64,000 nt of DNA from Aureococcus anophagefferens (GCF_000186865.1 NW_008705563.1:2591213-2655212), one strand, 5' to 3'; positions 50,311 through 59,515 are shown, counted from the stretch's first letter. A program made the numbers and translations. Notes: generated by a model from the sequence alone, not told the origin.

Positions 50311-51552
50311 ATGTCTTCGTCGCAAATCCCGTCGACATTCGGCCTCCGCTGGAGCCAGGCGCTTCGTGCGGCGCTCGCCGCCAAGGTCGCCTCCCTGCCG
50401 CCGTCCGGGGTGCAAGGCGTCGTCGTCGCGATCTACGGGCGCGAGATCCTCGCGCTGAAGCGCACGTGGCACGCGAGCTCCATCGACTTTTCTTCGCTCA
50501 ACGATTTGTCCTTGGACCGCGCCGCGGAAAACCTGCGTGCGCTCCAGCGGGCGGAAGCGCAGCTCGCGCGGCTCGCGCGGCGCGCGATCGCGGCGGTGCC
50601 CGGCGACGCGTGGAACCTCGTCGTGGGCTACGGCGGCGTCACCGTCGCGGTGTCGCTGCGCTGCTGCTCCGCGCAGCTCCGGCTGGGCCCGAACGTCTTC
50701 GCGAGCGTCTTCGCGGACGCGACGCGCGAGCGGTTCCCCGCGATGGCGCTGGCGGTCGTCGCGGCGAACGGCCGCGAGTCGGACCACGAGGCCATCTACA
50801 AGAGCCTGCACGAGGCGGTTGCCTCTCGGCTTTCCCCGCGGCCTCTCGTACTGCTCGCGCCGCCGCTCCCGCAGAGGGACCAGTTCGCGTTCACCGTCGA
50901 GATCATTCATTTCGGCGACGTCGTCATATCAACGACGGCATCAATACCTGAGAATACTCTCCGCCTCTCGCGTCTCTACACGCCGCCCTTGTCTCTGGCG
51001 TCTACGTTTCTTTTGACACCGAATTTGCACCCGTGGCCCGACCCTTTTGACACCGAATTGACACCTGTGGCACCACCACAGGGCTGTGTCATTATGGACC
51101 AGGATGGGCGTGTGCGGGACGCGGTCTCTGCTCGCGTCTTCTGCGTGAACATGACGACCGGACACGCTGCTCTGATCTACAACGAAGCGTTGACTCAAGA
51201 TACGGTTCCTAGTCAGTCCGACGGGACTCTCGCACAGAGAATCGTCGGCCCGCGCCGTCGGCTCCCCGTGCGTGACGTCATCCTCGCCGAGGACGCTCCT
51301 GCCGATGAACGCGCTTTGCTCGGCGCAGTTCAGTTTCAGGGGCTGTACCATCAGCTGCATTCTGCTCAACATGGAAACTTTATCAAATTGAGAAGTGACC
51401 GCGATCGTCTAGTGGTGGAGTTCACGGTACGCAGCACGAACGCTACCAACTCTGCATTTTTGCGCACTCATCATCACCCTATTCTCGAGTCACTCCTCAT
51501 CTACCTCACGCTCTTCCTCGACTTCAACATACCCCTCCGCAAGTCCGTCTAG
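50311..51552 (+). CDS. Hypothetical protein, unrecognised
   Basis: 413 residues from ATG 50311 (MSSSQIPSTFGLRWSQALRA). The first 200 residues are Ala/Leu/Arg-rich and look folded (VQGVVVAIYGREILALKRTW, AWNLVVGYGGVTVAVSLRCC). The second half is encoded by clearly less GC-rich DNA and includes DRLVVEFTVRSTNATNSAFL and a hydrophobic end (ILESLLIYLTLFLDF). A near-direct repeat around CTTTTGACACCGAATT at 51010 and 51044 interrupts the middle. The base-composition change suggests fusion of sequences of different origin. No family recognised. Confidence 0.5.
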   Translation: MSSSQIPSTFGLRWSQALRAALAAKVASLPPSGVQGVVVAIYGREILALKRTWHASSIDFSSLNDLSLDRAAENLRALQRAEAQLARLARRAIAAVPGDAWNLVVGYGGVTVAVSLRCCSAQLRLGPNVFASVFADATRERFPAMALAVVAANGRESDHEAIYKSLHEAVASRLSPRPLVLLAPPLPQRDQFAFTVEIIHFGDVVISTTASIPENTLRLSRLYTPPLSLASTFLLTPNLHPWPDPFDTELTPVAPPQGCVIMDQDGRVRDAVSARVFCVNMTTGHAALIYNEALTQDTVPSQSDGTLAQRIVGPRRRLPVRDVILAEDAPADERALLGAVQFQGLYHQLHSAQHGNFIKLRSDRDRLVVEFTVRSTNATNSAFLRTHHHPILESLLIYLTLFLDFNIPLRKSV

Positions 51553-51752
51553 GCCGAATCATAAGCTAGCCTACCCCTCCTAGACTACTAGGACCTAGAC
51601 AGGCGTAGGCCGGTTCAGCGAGCTGTGGAGCAAAGCTCTCAGAAGTTTAAAACGTCAAACCAAAAGGAACGCGCCCCCGACGACTGCTGCATCAGTACAA
51701 CTCAACCGCGGGCGCAGAGCGCCGCGACGACTCGAAGACGACGTGCACGACG

Positions 51753-53386
51753 ATGCCTCGTCATCGATCGCTCTGGCTCGTCGCCCTAACCAAAACGACC
51801 GCCGCCTACACCTGCGCGGCGCCCGGGGGCACCGTGGCGGAGCTCGTGCACGCCCTGACGGAGGGCCCCTACGACAAGGCCGTCCGCCCGTCGCGCGCCG
51901 TGCTCGCCGCCGCGGCGCCCGACGCGGCGGCGTACGCGCGAGCGATGCGCGGCGCGAACGTCTCCGACGAGGCGGTCTACCTCGCCGCGTCCCTCTCGTC
52001 CATCTCCGAGCTCGACGAGACGGCCGAGACCTTCGACGCGACGGGCGTCTTCTCCTACCGGTGGCGCGACGCGCGCCTCGCGTTCGCGAACCTCAGCGCC
52101 GGCGGCTGTTTCGACGCCGTCGACCTCTCGCCCGACCTGTTCGCGCGCCTCTGGCACCCGGACCTCCACTGGGCGAACCAGATCGCGACGGGCCGCGCGC
52201 AGCCGGAGGCCCGCTACGCCCCGGCCGCGACGCTCGCGAGCGACGGCACCGTGACCGCGACGACGGCGACGACGGCGACGTACACGTGCGAGCTCGACCA
52301 CGGCCGCCTGCCCTTCGACACGCAGGCCTGCGCGCTCACGGCGGGCCGGCGCCTCGGGCGGGCCGGGGAGCGCTTCGTCGTCGACGGCGCGTCGCTCGTG
52401 CTCGAGCCCACGGTCGAGTCGCTCTACTGGTACTTCGCGAGGACGTCCGCGCGGCTCGAACACGGCGTCGCGCAGCTCGAGTTCGTCGTCAAGCGGCGGC
52501 GCTACTACTTCTTCACCAACGTCTTCGCGCCCGTGACGGCCTTCGTGGTCATCGCGGGGAGCTCCTTCGTCGTGGACCGCTACGCGTCGTCGGCGCGCGT
52601 CGGCCTGTGCGCATTGAGCCTGCTCATCATGATCAGCCAGATCCAGTACCGCGTGAAGATCCCCGACGTGCCGCGGCCCATCTGGCTCAACGCCTACCTC
52701 GGCGGGAGCATCTACTTCATCATGGCCTGCCTCCTCGAGTACTCGCTCGTGGCGAGCGGAGCGCGGCCGCGCGCGGCGCGGCGTACCTCGCGAAGCTGCT
52801 GGCGGACCTGCGGCGCCACCACGAGCCGCGCGCGCCCCGGTCGCGCTCCGTCGCGAACGTGGCCCTGGCGACGCCGCGCCACGCGCGCGACGACGGCGGC
52901 GACGACGGCGACGCGCCGAGCCCGTCGCGCGACGCCGAGCTCGCGGACCTCGTCGGCCGGCTGTCGTCGGCGCAGCTCGCGCCGGCGCGCGTGACCTTCG
53001 ACGCCCACGCCAAGGGCGGGGAATTGGGCGTCGGCGACGTGAAGCGCGCGCTCGTCGACTTTGGGATCTACTTTTCGCGCGCGCAGACGGACCGGGCCGT
53101 CCGCATCGTCGTGCCGGCCTCGAAGGCGAACCGCGTCCTCGACTTCGAGGGCGACGAGGGCGACGGCGACGACGCGCCGGCGAAGGTCCGCACCTTCGCG
53201 ACCTTCGTGCTCGTGCTCTCCGCGATCGAGGGCCACCAGCAGCGCGCGTTCTCGGAGACGTCGACGTCCTTCGCGGACGAGCCGCGGTCCAAGCAGATCG
53301 ACGAGGTCGCCTTCGCCTGCTACTTCCCCGCCTACCTCGTCTTCCTCGCCATCATGTTCGCCCGGATCGACTCCTACTCCGGGTAG
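51753..53386 (+). CDS. Pentameric ligand-gated ion channel (Cys-loop type)
   Basis: Exons 51753-52748 and 52796-53386, joined in frame by removing a 47-bp GT-AG intron. Signal peptide (MPRHRSLWLVALTKTTAAY), then an extracellular beta domain with LWHPDLHWANQ and a true Cys-loop, CELDHGRLPFDTQAC (13 residues between Cys, L-P-F-D core). Membrane spans: M1 YYFFTNVFAPVTAFVVIAGS, M2 VGLCALSLLIMISQIQY, M3 IWLNAYLGGSIYFIMACLLE, M4 VAFACYFPAYLVFLAIMFAR. The M3-M4 loop holds a segment FDAHAKGGELGVGDVKRALV resembling a degenerate EF-hand. It probably forms a plasma-membrane pentamer; ligand and ion are unknown. Confidence 0.8.
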
Positions 53387-53396
53387 TTGAAGCACC

Positions 53397-53414
53397 CATA
53401 ATAATAATAATAAT
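53397..53414. repeat. ATA/AAT microsatellite
   Basis: A short run of (taa)n directly after the channel stop codon, strikingly AT-rich for this genome. Possibly part of the 3' UTR or polyadenylation signal region. Confidence 0.7.
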
Positions 53415-53486
53415 TCGGGTAGCTTCGTAAGTTGAAGTTCAACATAGAAGGTGCCGTAGCAGCCCATCAAGGATGGCCCTCTTGCA

Positions 53487-54563
53487 ATGAGCCGCACGCG
53501 GCAGATCCGATGGCTGCCGCTGGGCCTCGGCGTCTTCATCGGCGTCTTCGTGCTGGCGGCCGTCGCGACGCTGTTCCGCGACGACGCCGCGCCGCCGAAC
53601 GACGACATCGCGGGCCTCGACGGCGCGTGCCGGCGCAACGTGTCGTCGGCCTGCGGCCGGCGGCTGCGGCTCGACGAGGCCCTCGCCGGCGGCGGCGGCG
53701 CGTGCCTCGCCTGCGTCTGGGAGACCTGCGGCGAGCTCTACGGCCACGCGGCGGCGCTCTGGCCGCCCGCGGCGCGCGACCGCGCGCGGCACCAGCGCGC
53801 GCGCGAGTGCGTGCCCATCGAGCCGCTGCGGAGAGCCGAGTGGCGCCACGACGCGCGCGGCGGCGACCACGACCACGAGCTCACGGGCGACGACGCGGAC
53901 CCGCGGGCCAACGGCGCCCTGGCCGCGGCCGTCGCGGCCAAGGCCGCGCTGCTCGGCGGCGACGCGGTCGCGGCGCGGCGGCGCCGCGTCTACGTCGACC
54001 TCGGCGCGAACCGCTACGAGTCGTCCATCGGCAACTGGTTCCGCCGCACCTACCCGCGGGCGGAGACCTTCGACGTCGTCGCCTTCGAGGCCGAGGACGT
54101 CTACGACGACACGTACGCGGGCGCGCCCGACGTCGAGCTCCACCACTACGCCGTGTGGACGCGGAACGAGTCCGTGCCCTGGGGCCACATGGCGAAGAAG
54201 ACGGGCAAGCTCCGCTCGGGCTTCGTGCTCCCGCGGCGCCTGACAAGCGCCCACGCGCTCGTCGCGGACGCGGCGCGGCCCACGCGCCCGGGCATCGACA
54301 TCGCGGACTTCTTGAAGCGCCGCTTCCGCGAGGACGACTTCCTCGTCGTGAAGATGGACCTCGAAGGCGCGGAATACGCCATCGTGCCCCACCTCATCGC
54401 CGAGGGCGTCGGCCCCTTGATCGACGAGCTCTTCATCGAGGTGCACACGGAGACGAACACGTGCTGCAAGCCGCCGCGCGACGCGGGCCGCCACCGCGCG
54501 GACGCGCTCCGCCTCATCCAGCGGCTCCGCGACGCCGGCGTCTACGCCCACGAGTGGCTCTAA
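53487..54563 (+). CDS. FkbM-type methyltransferase, type II membrane protein
   Basis: 358 residues. An N-terminal anchor (LPLGLGVFIGVFVLAAVATL, about residues 10-30) precedes a Cys-containing stem and a SAM-dependent FkbM fold: motif I VYVDLGANRYESSIGNWF, acidic VVAFEAEDVYDD, and VVKMDLEGAEYAIVPHL followed by DELFIEVH. FkbM-family enzymes O-methylate sugars or other small moieties; a lumenal Golgi orientation suggests glycan modification. Its stop codon directly abuts the stop of the convergent gene with no base between. Confidence 0.8.
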   Translation: MSRTRQIRWLPLGLGVFIGVFVLAAVATLFRDDAAPPNDDIAGLDGACRRNVSSACGRRLRLDEALAGGGGACLACVWETCGELYGHAAALWPPAARDRARHQRARECVPIEPLRRAEWRHDARGGDHDHELTGDDADPRANGALAAAVAAKAALLGGDAVAARRRRVYVDLGANRYESSIGNWFRRTYPRAETFDVVAFEAEDVYDDTYAGAPDVELHHYAVWTRNESVPWGHMAKKTGKLRSGFVLPRRLTSAHALVADAARPTRPGIDIADFLKRRFREDDFLVVKMDLEGAEYAIVPHLIAEGVGPLIDELFIEVHTETNTCCKPPRDAGRHRADALRLIQRLRDAGVYAHEWL

Positions 54564-57500
54564 TTAGCCGGGGATCATCTCCGTGAGGCCCGACGCGGCG
54601 GCGAGGGCCTCGGAGTCCATCTCGAGCGTCCAGTCCGCGGGGAGGTCCTCCTTGACGAGGTCGCAGTCGCACTCGTGGCTCACGGGCTGGTCGTCGCAGA
54701 CGTCCTCCCAGCCGAGGCAGCCGCGCACGATGTCGCTGCGCACGATGTGGGCCTCGTGGAAGGCCCGCACGTCCGGCGTCGCCGCGTCCGCGTCCCTGAG
54801 GCGCACGTCCATGGAGCTCGTCCACCACTCGGACCGCGCCTCGGGCGTCTGCAACTCGCGGGAGAAGAGGGGCTCGGCGGACCGCACGGCGAAGCCCCCG
54901 CTGAAGCCGACGAGCTCGCGGTCGCTGCGCTCGAGGTCCACGTACTGGACGCCGCTGTACGCGCCCGGCGTGCCGACCTCGACCTCCGTGGACTCGTCCG
55001 CGGCCTGGAGGTCCGCGAGGTTGTCGAAGTCGCGCATGTCGACGCGCACGATCTTGCCGTAGAAGTCGCGGCTGAAGTGGGGCACGAGGTAGGCGTACTC
55101 GCCCATGGCGAAGCCGAAGACGAAGCCCCGCAGCTCGTTGTCCGGCTCCGAGGGAATCTGGAGCCGCGCGACGCGGCTCAGGTCGATGACCTTGACGCCC
55201 GTCTCGAGCGTAAAGTCGTCCATGTCGACGCGGACGACGTGGGACGAGTGGTCCCGCTTGTTGTAGTTCGTGTCCCGGAGCCCGTTCCGGTGCGGCACCA
55301 ACACCAGGTACTTGCCAAAGTTGATGCCCCCGATGAAGCCCCGCAAAGCGTCGCCGGCGATCTCCGTCGTCTCCGAGTTGATCTCGATGCGCGTCAAATC
55401 CAACACCTGCTCGACCTCGAAGGTCTCGAGGTCCACGCGCACCAGTTTCCCGAAGAAGCCGCGATCGCCCGGCCGGTTCTTGTAGGGCACGAGGAGCCCG
55501 TAGCGCCCGATGACGGCGCCGCCCGCGAAGCCCCGCAGGTCCGGGTCGATCTCCGTGAGGTCCAGGACGTCGACGGCCGTCGTCAGGTCGCCGGACGTGA
55601 AGTTCGCCAGCGCGAGCCGCACGAGCTTGCCTGGGCAGCAAAAGAGAGATTCAACGTCGCTTCAACGTGAGTGTTCCGCGCGCGCGCGTTCCGAAAAAAG
55701 CATCAACGCTTCGAGACCCGAGAGATGATCGCTCGTCCAAAAGTCAGCCAAAACGAGTGGAAAACGGCCGAGATAGGAGCCTTTGAAGTTGGGAATTTCG
55801 CCCTCTTGTGCTGCCCTGGAACTCGCCGTGGAAGTACTCGACGGTCCGGTCGCCGCCGACGGCGACGCGCTGGCTCAGGCCGTTCCGCAGGGACGTCGAC
55901 CGCGTGTCGCTGTAGTCCAAGTTCGAGTCGTTGGCGTGGGTCCAGGAGTCGATGGGGAACTGCGTCGAGATCGTGCCCACGGGACCGTAGATGTTGCAGT
56001 GCGGCACGAGGAAGCCGTACTCGACGCCCGCGCGCGGGTCGCCCGCGCGGAGGCCCGTCGTCGTGTAGCCGAAGCCCGAAAAGAAGCCCCCGAGCGTGCC
56101 GGCGCCGTGGGGCAGCGTGTCGTAGTCCCAGAGATCCAAAAATTCGACCGCGGATTCGTCGAAGGCCACCGCGTCGACGCGCGCGACGACGTGGCCCGGG
56201 TTCCGCCCGTCGAAGTGGGGCACGAAATACGCATAATCGCCCACGGCGAAGCCGCCGACGAAGCCCCGCAGGCGCTCGTGGGTCTTCGTGAGGTCGATGC
56301 TCTCCGTGAGGCCCGGCGCGTCGCCGTCGGGATCCGCGGTCAAATTGCCCTCGCGGTAGTTCTCCACGGTCTCCAGCGAGACGCGGCCCGAGGGCTCCTT
56401 GACCGTGCCGTTGAAGACGCAGAGCTCCTTGGTCACGTTGACGATGCAGCACCGCGACACGTTGAGCGTCGTCTCGGCGAGCACGACCTCTTGATAGGTC
56501 GTCCCCAAACGGAGCCTTACGGCCTTGCCGCTGTAGGAGACGCCGTCGAAGTAGGGCGCGAGGAACCCGTAGGTCTCGACGCTCAAACGGCTCGTGTTCT
56601 TCGTCATGTGCACGGGGTCGCGGCGGTCCGAGGGGCTGCAGCCGAATTTCGCGACGGCGACGGCGAGCTCGTCCTCCGACACGAGGAAGCGCCGGTGGTA
56701 GTGCATGGAGATGGCCTTGCGCTCCGTGGAGTTGCGCCGCGCGTGCTCCTGGACGAAGCCGTGGAAGAAGCCCCGGAGCATGGTGTCGTTCGCGTAGGCC
56801 GCCATGTCGTGCAATCTCACCTGGCCGTCGTACGCGCCCGTGCCGCGCTGGTACTGGAGCGTCGCGGGCACGAACTTGCCCTTGTAGACGACGTCGGCGG
56901 CCTCGCCCTTGTAGTCGTAGGTGTAGTACTCGGCGAAGTCCGTCTCGACGCCGTGGATGCGCACGGACTTATAGGTGGACGTGTTGAGGTCCACGGACGG
57001 CAGCTTCGCGCTGTGGCCGGAAGGCGCGGGCGCGTAGTCCACCGTCGTGTCGATGTAGTTCTGGCCCCGGTAGTAGGGCACCAAAAAGGCCATGCCCACG
57101 CGGCCCGTGTAGCCGCTCCGGTCGTAGTCGTAGGTGCCCATCTGCACCTCGTACGTCCGCGTGACGATCGCGCTGTCGCGGTACTCCTCGTCGAGCCGCT
57201 CGGGCGCGCGCGCGAGGCAGCGCAGGGTCAGCGTCGGGTGCTGCGTGCCGCTCATGTGGATCATGCCGCCGCTCAGGTACTTCGTGGACCAGCGGTCCGG
57301 CTCCGAGCCGTCCGTCGTGCAGTGGACGACGACGCCGGGCCCGAGCTCGTGGAGGAACGTGATGCCCACGGCGGCGTCGACGGCGCCGCTCGGCGGCAGG
57401 ATGAGCGGCGCCTCGAGGACGCCGCTGTAGGTGATCGTCGGCACCGACGTCGGCGGGTTCGTGATGCGGTCCCGGAGCCGGCGCCGCGCGTCGTCGTCCT

Positions 57501-57657
57501 GGGAGGCGTTGGCCGCCGGCGGCGCCGCGTCGGCGTCGCCCGCGGGCGTGATCCGCACGCGCGCGGGCCGCTGCTTCGGCGTGCGCACGAGCCGGGGCTT
57601 CGCGACCTCGCCGGCGAGGCAAGCCGCGGCGCAGAGCAGCAGCCCAACGACGGCCAT
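54564..57657 (-). CDS. Secreted repeat protein, CHB_HEX_C module plus 'GGF..YLVP' repeats
   Basis: Exons 57657-55827 and 55630-54564 give 965 residues. Signal peptide MAVVGLLLCAAACLAGEVAK. A chitobiase C-terminal-like module (VVVHCTTDGSEPDRWSTKYL, LTLRCLARAPE) is followed by at least eight repeats of about 60-70 residues of the form L-R-G-F-x-G-G-F-x-x-G-x-Y-x-Y-L-V-P-H .. G-K-x-V-R-V-D .. V-x-V-L-D-L-T, likely a beta-propeller or solenoid. Splicing out the introner joins YFHG to KLVRLALANF, matching the repeat (FFGKLVRVDLETF). The CHB_HEX module hints at carbohydrate binding. Cell-wall or secreted role inferred. Confidence 0.8.
55631..55818 (-). mobile_element. Introner, class 2, in repeat-protein gene
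   Basis: A 188-bp element with ends CTGGGCAGCAAAAGAG / CTCTTGTGCTGCCCTG. On the sense strand the flanking 8-mers are GCGAGTTC (55826-55819, donor side) and GCAAGCTC (55630-55623), 6 of 8 identical. Intron 55826-55631 is GC-AG and restores the repeat frame exactly. Very close to the element at 12105 in sequence and in orientation relative to transcription. Confidence 0.88.
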
Positions 57658-57768
57658 GCTGCCCAGTAGGTGTGCAATGCTGCCGCAACATCACCCCGGA
57701 CGTCTCGATGTTGCCCTTACAAAAACGCGAGGGCTGCCCGCTCGAACCGGTGCACCGCGCCGCCGGCC

Positions 57769-58698
57769 ATGGTGCTCAACTACAGCAAGTGGGATGCCAT
57801 CGGCGACTCCGACGACGACGACGCCAAGACGCAGCCCGCCGCGAAGCCGGGGCCGCCGAAGAAATCCATCGACCAGCAGCTCCTCGAGGCCTACAACTCG
57901 GATCCGTCGAAGATCGACGAGCTCGAAAAGAACGTCAAGGACGTGCGCCTAAAGCTCGAGGAGGCGAAGCGGCTCCGCGACCTGGCCAACGCGCCGCCGC
58001 CCCAGCCGGGCCAGGTCGCCAAGGGCATCAAGAAGGCCGTGAGCTCGCAGTCGGAGACGCTCACGGACGAGCTCGCGGCGCTCCAGCGCCAGCAGGCGTC
58101 CCTCGACGCGCAGGCGGCGAAGCTCCGGCAGCTCGAGCAGTGCGGCGACCAGGCGGCGCTCCTCGACTTCTTCGCCGGCGAGGGCCTCTCGCACGAGCAG
58201 ATCCAGCGGGGGCTGACCGGAGACGCCGAGGCGATGTTCGCGCAGCTCGCCGAGACGGAGAAGGCGACGGAGACCGACGGCGAGCGCAAGTCCCGGGAGG
58301 CCCTGGCCCTCGCGGACCAGCTCGAGCAGGTGCTGGGCGACGACGAGCCGCCCGTCGCCGCGGCGCCGCCCGCGGCGCCCGCGCCGCCGCCGCCGCCGCC
58401 GCCGCTCGCGCCGGAGATCCTCATGCCCGACGTCTTCCAGCGCCAGCCGACGGCCGACGACAGGAACCTCGTCGTCACCGTGTCGCTGCCCGGCGTCGCC
58501 AAGGGCGCGACGAAGCTCGACATCTCCGAGTCGGACATCCGCCTCTACGCGCCCGCGCCGCCGCGCGGCGGCCGCGACCGCGAGTACCGCCTCAACGCCA
58601 AGCTCGCCCGCCGGGTCCTCTCGGACCAGGCCAAGGCCAAGTGGAAGTCCAAGGCCGAGCAGCTCGTCGTGACCATCCCGACGCTCGCCGGGCATTAA
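57769..58698 (+). CDS. CS/PIH1-like domain protein with coiled-coil
   Basis: 309 residues from ATG 57769, in gccATGG context. The N-terminus MVLNYSKWDAIGDSDDDD resembles the start of several HSP90 co-chaperone-type proteins. A central coiled-coil (residues about 40-130: IDELEKNVKDVRLKLEEAKR, LAALQRQQASLDAQAAKLRQ) and a Pro-rich linker lead to a C-terminal beta-sandwich like the PIH1 CS domain (NLVVTVSLPGVAKGATKLDI, YRLNAKLARRVL, EQLVVTIPTL). PIH proteins help HSP90 or R2TP assemble large complexes, including axonemal dyneins. The family-level call is by fold pattern only. Divergent from the gene at 57657, 111 bp between starts. Confidence 0.6.
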   Translation: MVLNYSKWDAIGDSDDDDAKTQPAAKPGPPKKSIDQQLLEAYNSDPSKIDELEKNVKDVRLKLEEAKRLRDLANAPPPQPGQVAKGIKKAVSSQSETLTDELAALQRQQASLDAQAAKLRQLEQCGDQAALLDFFAGEGLSHEQIQRGLTGDAEAMFAQLAETEKATETDGERKSREALALADQLEQVLGDDEPPVAAAPPAAPAPPPPPPPLAPEILMPDVFQRQPTADDRNLVVTVSLPGVAKGATKLDISESDIRLYAPAPPRGGRDREYRLNAKLARRVLSDQAKAKWKSKAEQLVVTIPTLAGH

Positions 58699-58957
58699 AA
58701 GCGGGTGGTGGGGTACGTCACGCCGTTGCGTTTGCAAGCGAGGTTGTTAAGCGTGCGTAGGACCGCTCGAACACAAGCCGCGGGTGCCCCTGCGACGAGG
58801 ACGAAGGCGACATTAAGCGGGTGGTTCTCTACGTTGCAATTGCGCCGCAGGCGAGCGGCGCTCGCCGGGCACTAGTAGGCTGCGAGGTTGTTAGCGCGCG
58901 TAGGGCCGCTCGAACGCAAGCCGCGGGCGCCCCTGCGACGACGACGACGAAGGCGAC
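58690..58957. repeat. Imperfect direct duplication of the CS gene 3' end
   Basis: Sequence from the last codons of the CS-like gene (cgccgggcattaaaag.., through cgaggttgttaag, gccgctcgaacacaagccgc, cctgcgacgaggacgaaggc) recurs at about 58864-58957 (cgccgggcactagtagg, gaggttgttagcg, ggccgctcgaacgcaagccg, cctgcgacgacgac). The second copy forms the 3' flank of the minus-strand FN3 gene. Confidence 0.7.
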
Positions 58958-58960
58958 CTC

Positions 58961-59352
58961 TCAGAGTATGACGCAGCGCCGCGGCTTCGGCGTGCAGTTC
59001 GGCGCTGCGAGGGGGCGCGCCGCGTGCGTGCGCGCGGTCGCGCGGCGCGGGCGCACCTTGCGTGTCGACGACGAGCTCCGGGCCCTTGTCGTCGCCCACC
59101 GCGAGGCGAAAGTTGTACGTCGACCCCGGGTTGAGATTCGGGATCGTCACCGCGACGTCCGCGGCGTCGACGGTCCGCGCCGCGGACCACTCCTGCGAGG
59201 CGCGCGCGTGTGAAGAGATGCTGCCGCGTTCGAGCGGCGCGCACCTCCGGGTATTCCTTGTACTCGATGACGGCGCCGGCGGGCGCCGCGACGGAGATCG
59301 TCGCCGACGTCTCCGTGCACGTCTTCCACTCGGGCTTCGGCAGCGCCGTCAT
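58961..59352 (-). CDS. Tiny FN3-domain protein with C-terminal CaaX box
   Basis: Exons inferred as 59352-59245, 59192-59057 and 59004-58961 (two 52-bp GT-AG introns), 95 residues. The spliced product is almost exactly one fibronectin type III domain: PKPEWKTCTETSATISVAAP, EYKEYPE|EWSAARTVDAAD, VTIPNLNPGSTYNFRLAVGD, ending APNCTPKPRRCVIL. The last four residues CVIL fit a geranylgeranylation signal, so a membrane-tethered cytosolic FN3 domain is inferred. Both joins complete the FN3 pattern, which supports the model. Upstream exons cannot be excluded because the frame stays open through the 51-bp repeats. Confidence 0.55.
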
Positions 59353-59371
59353 CGTCGCGCGATCGCGCACA

Positions 59372-59515
59372 ACGAGGAGCGGTTGGAGATGGGTTTTGGA
59401 GCCGAGCGCGATCGCCGGCACGACGAGGAGTGGTTGGAGATGGGTTTTGGAGCCGAGCGCGATCGCCGGCACGACGAGGAGTGGTTGGAGATGGGTTTTG
59501 GAGCCGGCGACTGCA
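59372..59515. repeat. 51-bp tandem repeat, about 2.8 copies
   Basis: A unit containing ggttggagatgggttttgga then gccgagcgcgatcgccgg repeats with a period of 51 bp (ggttgg at 59381, 59432, 59483). The unit is 17 codons, so frames stay open on both strands. It lies between divergent genes (59352 minus and 59652 plus) and may be promoter sequence, or coding sequence of an unannotated 5' exon. Confidence 0.85.
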
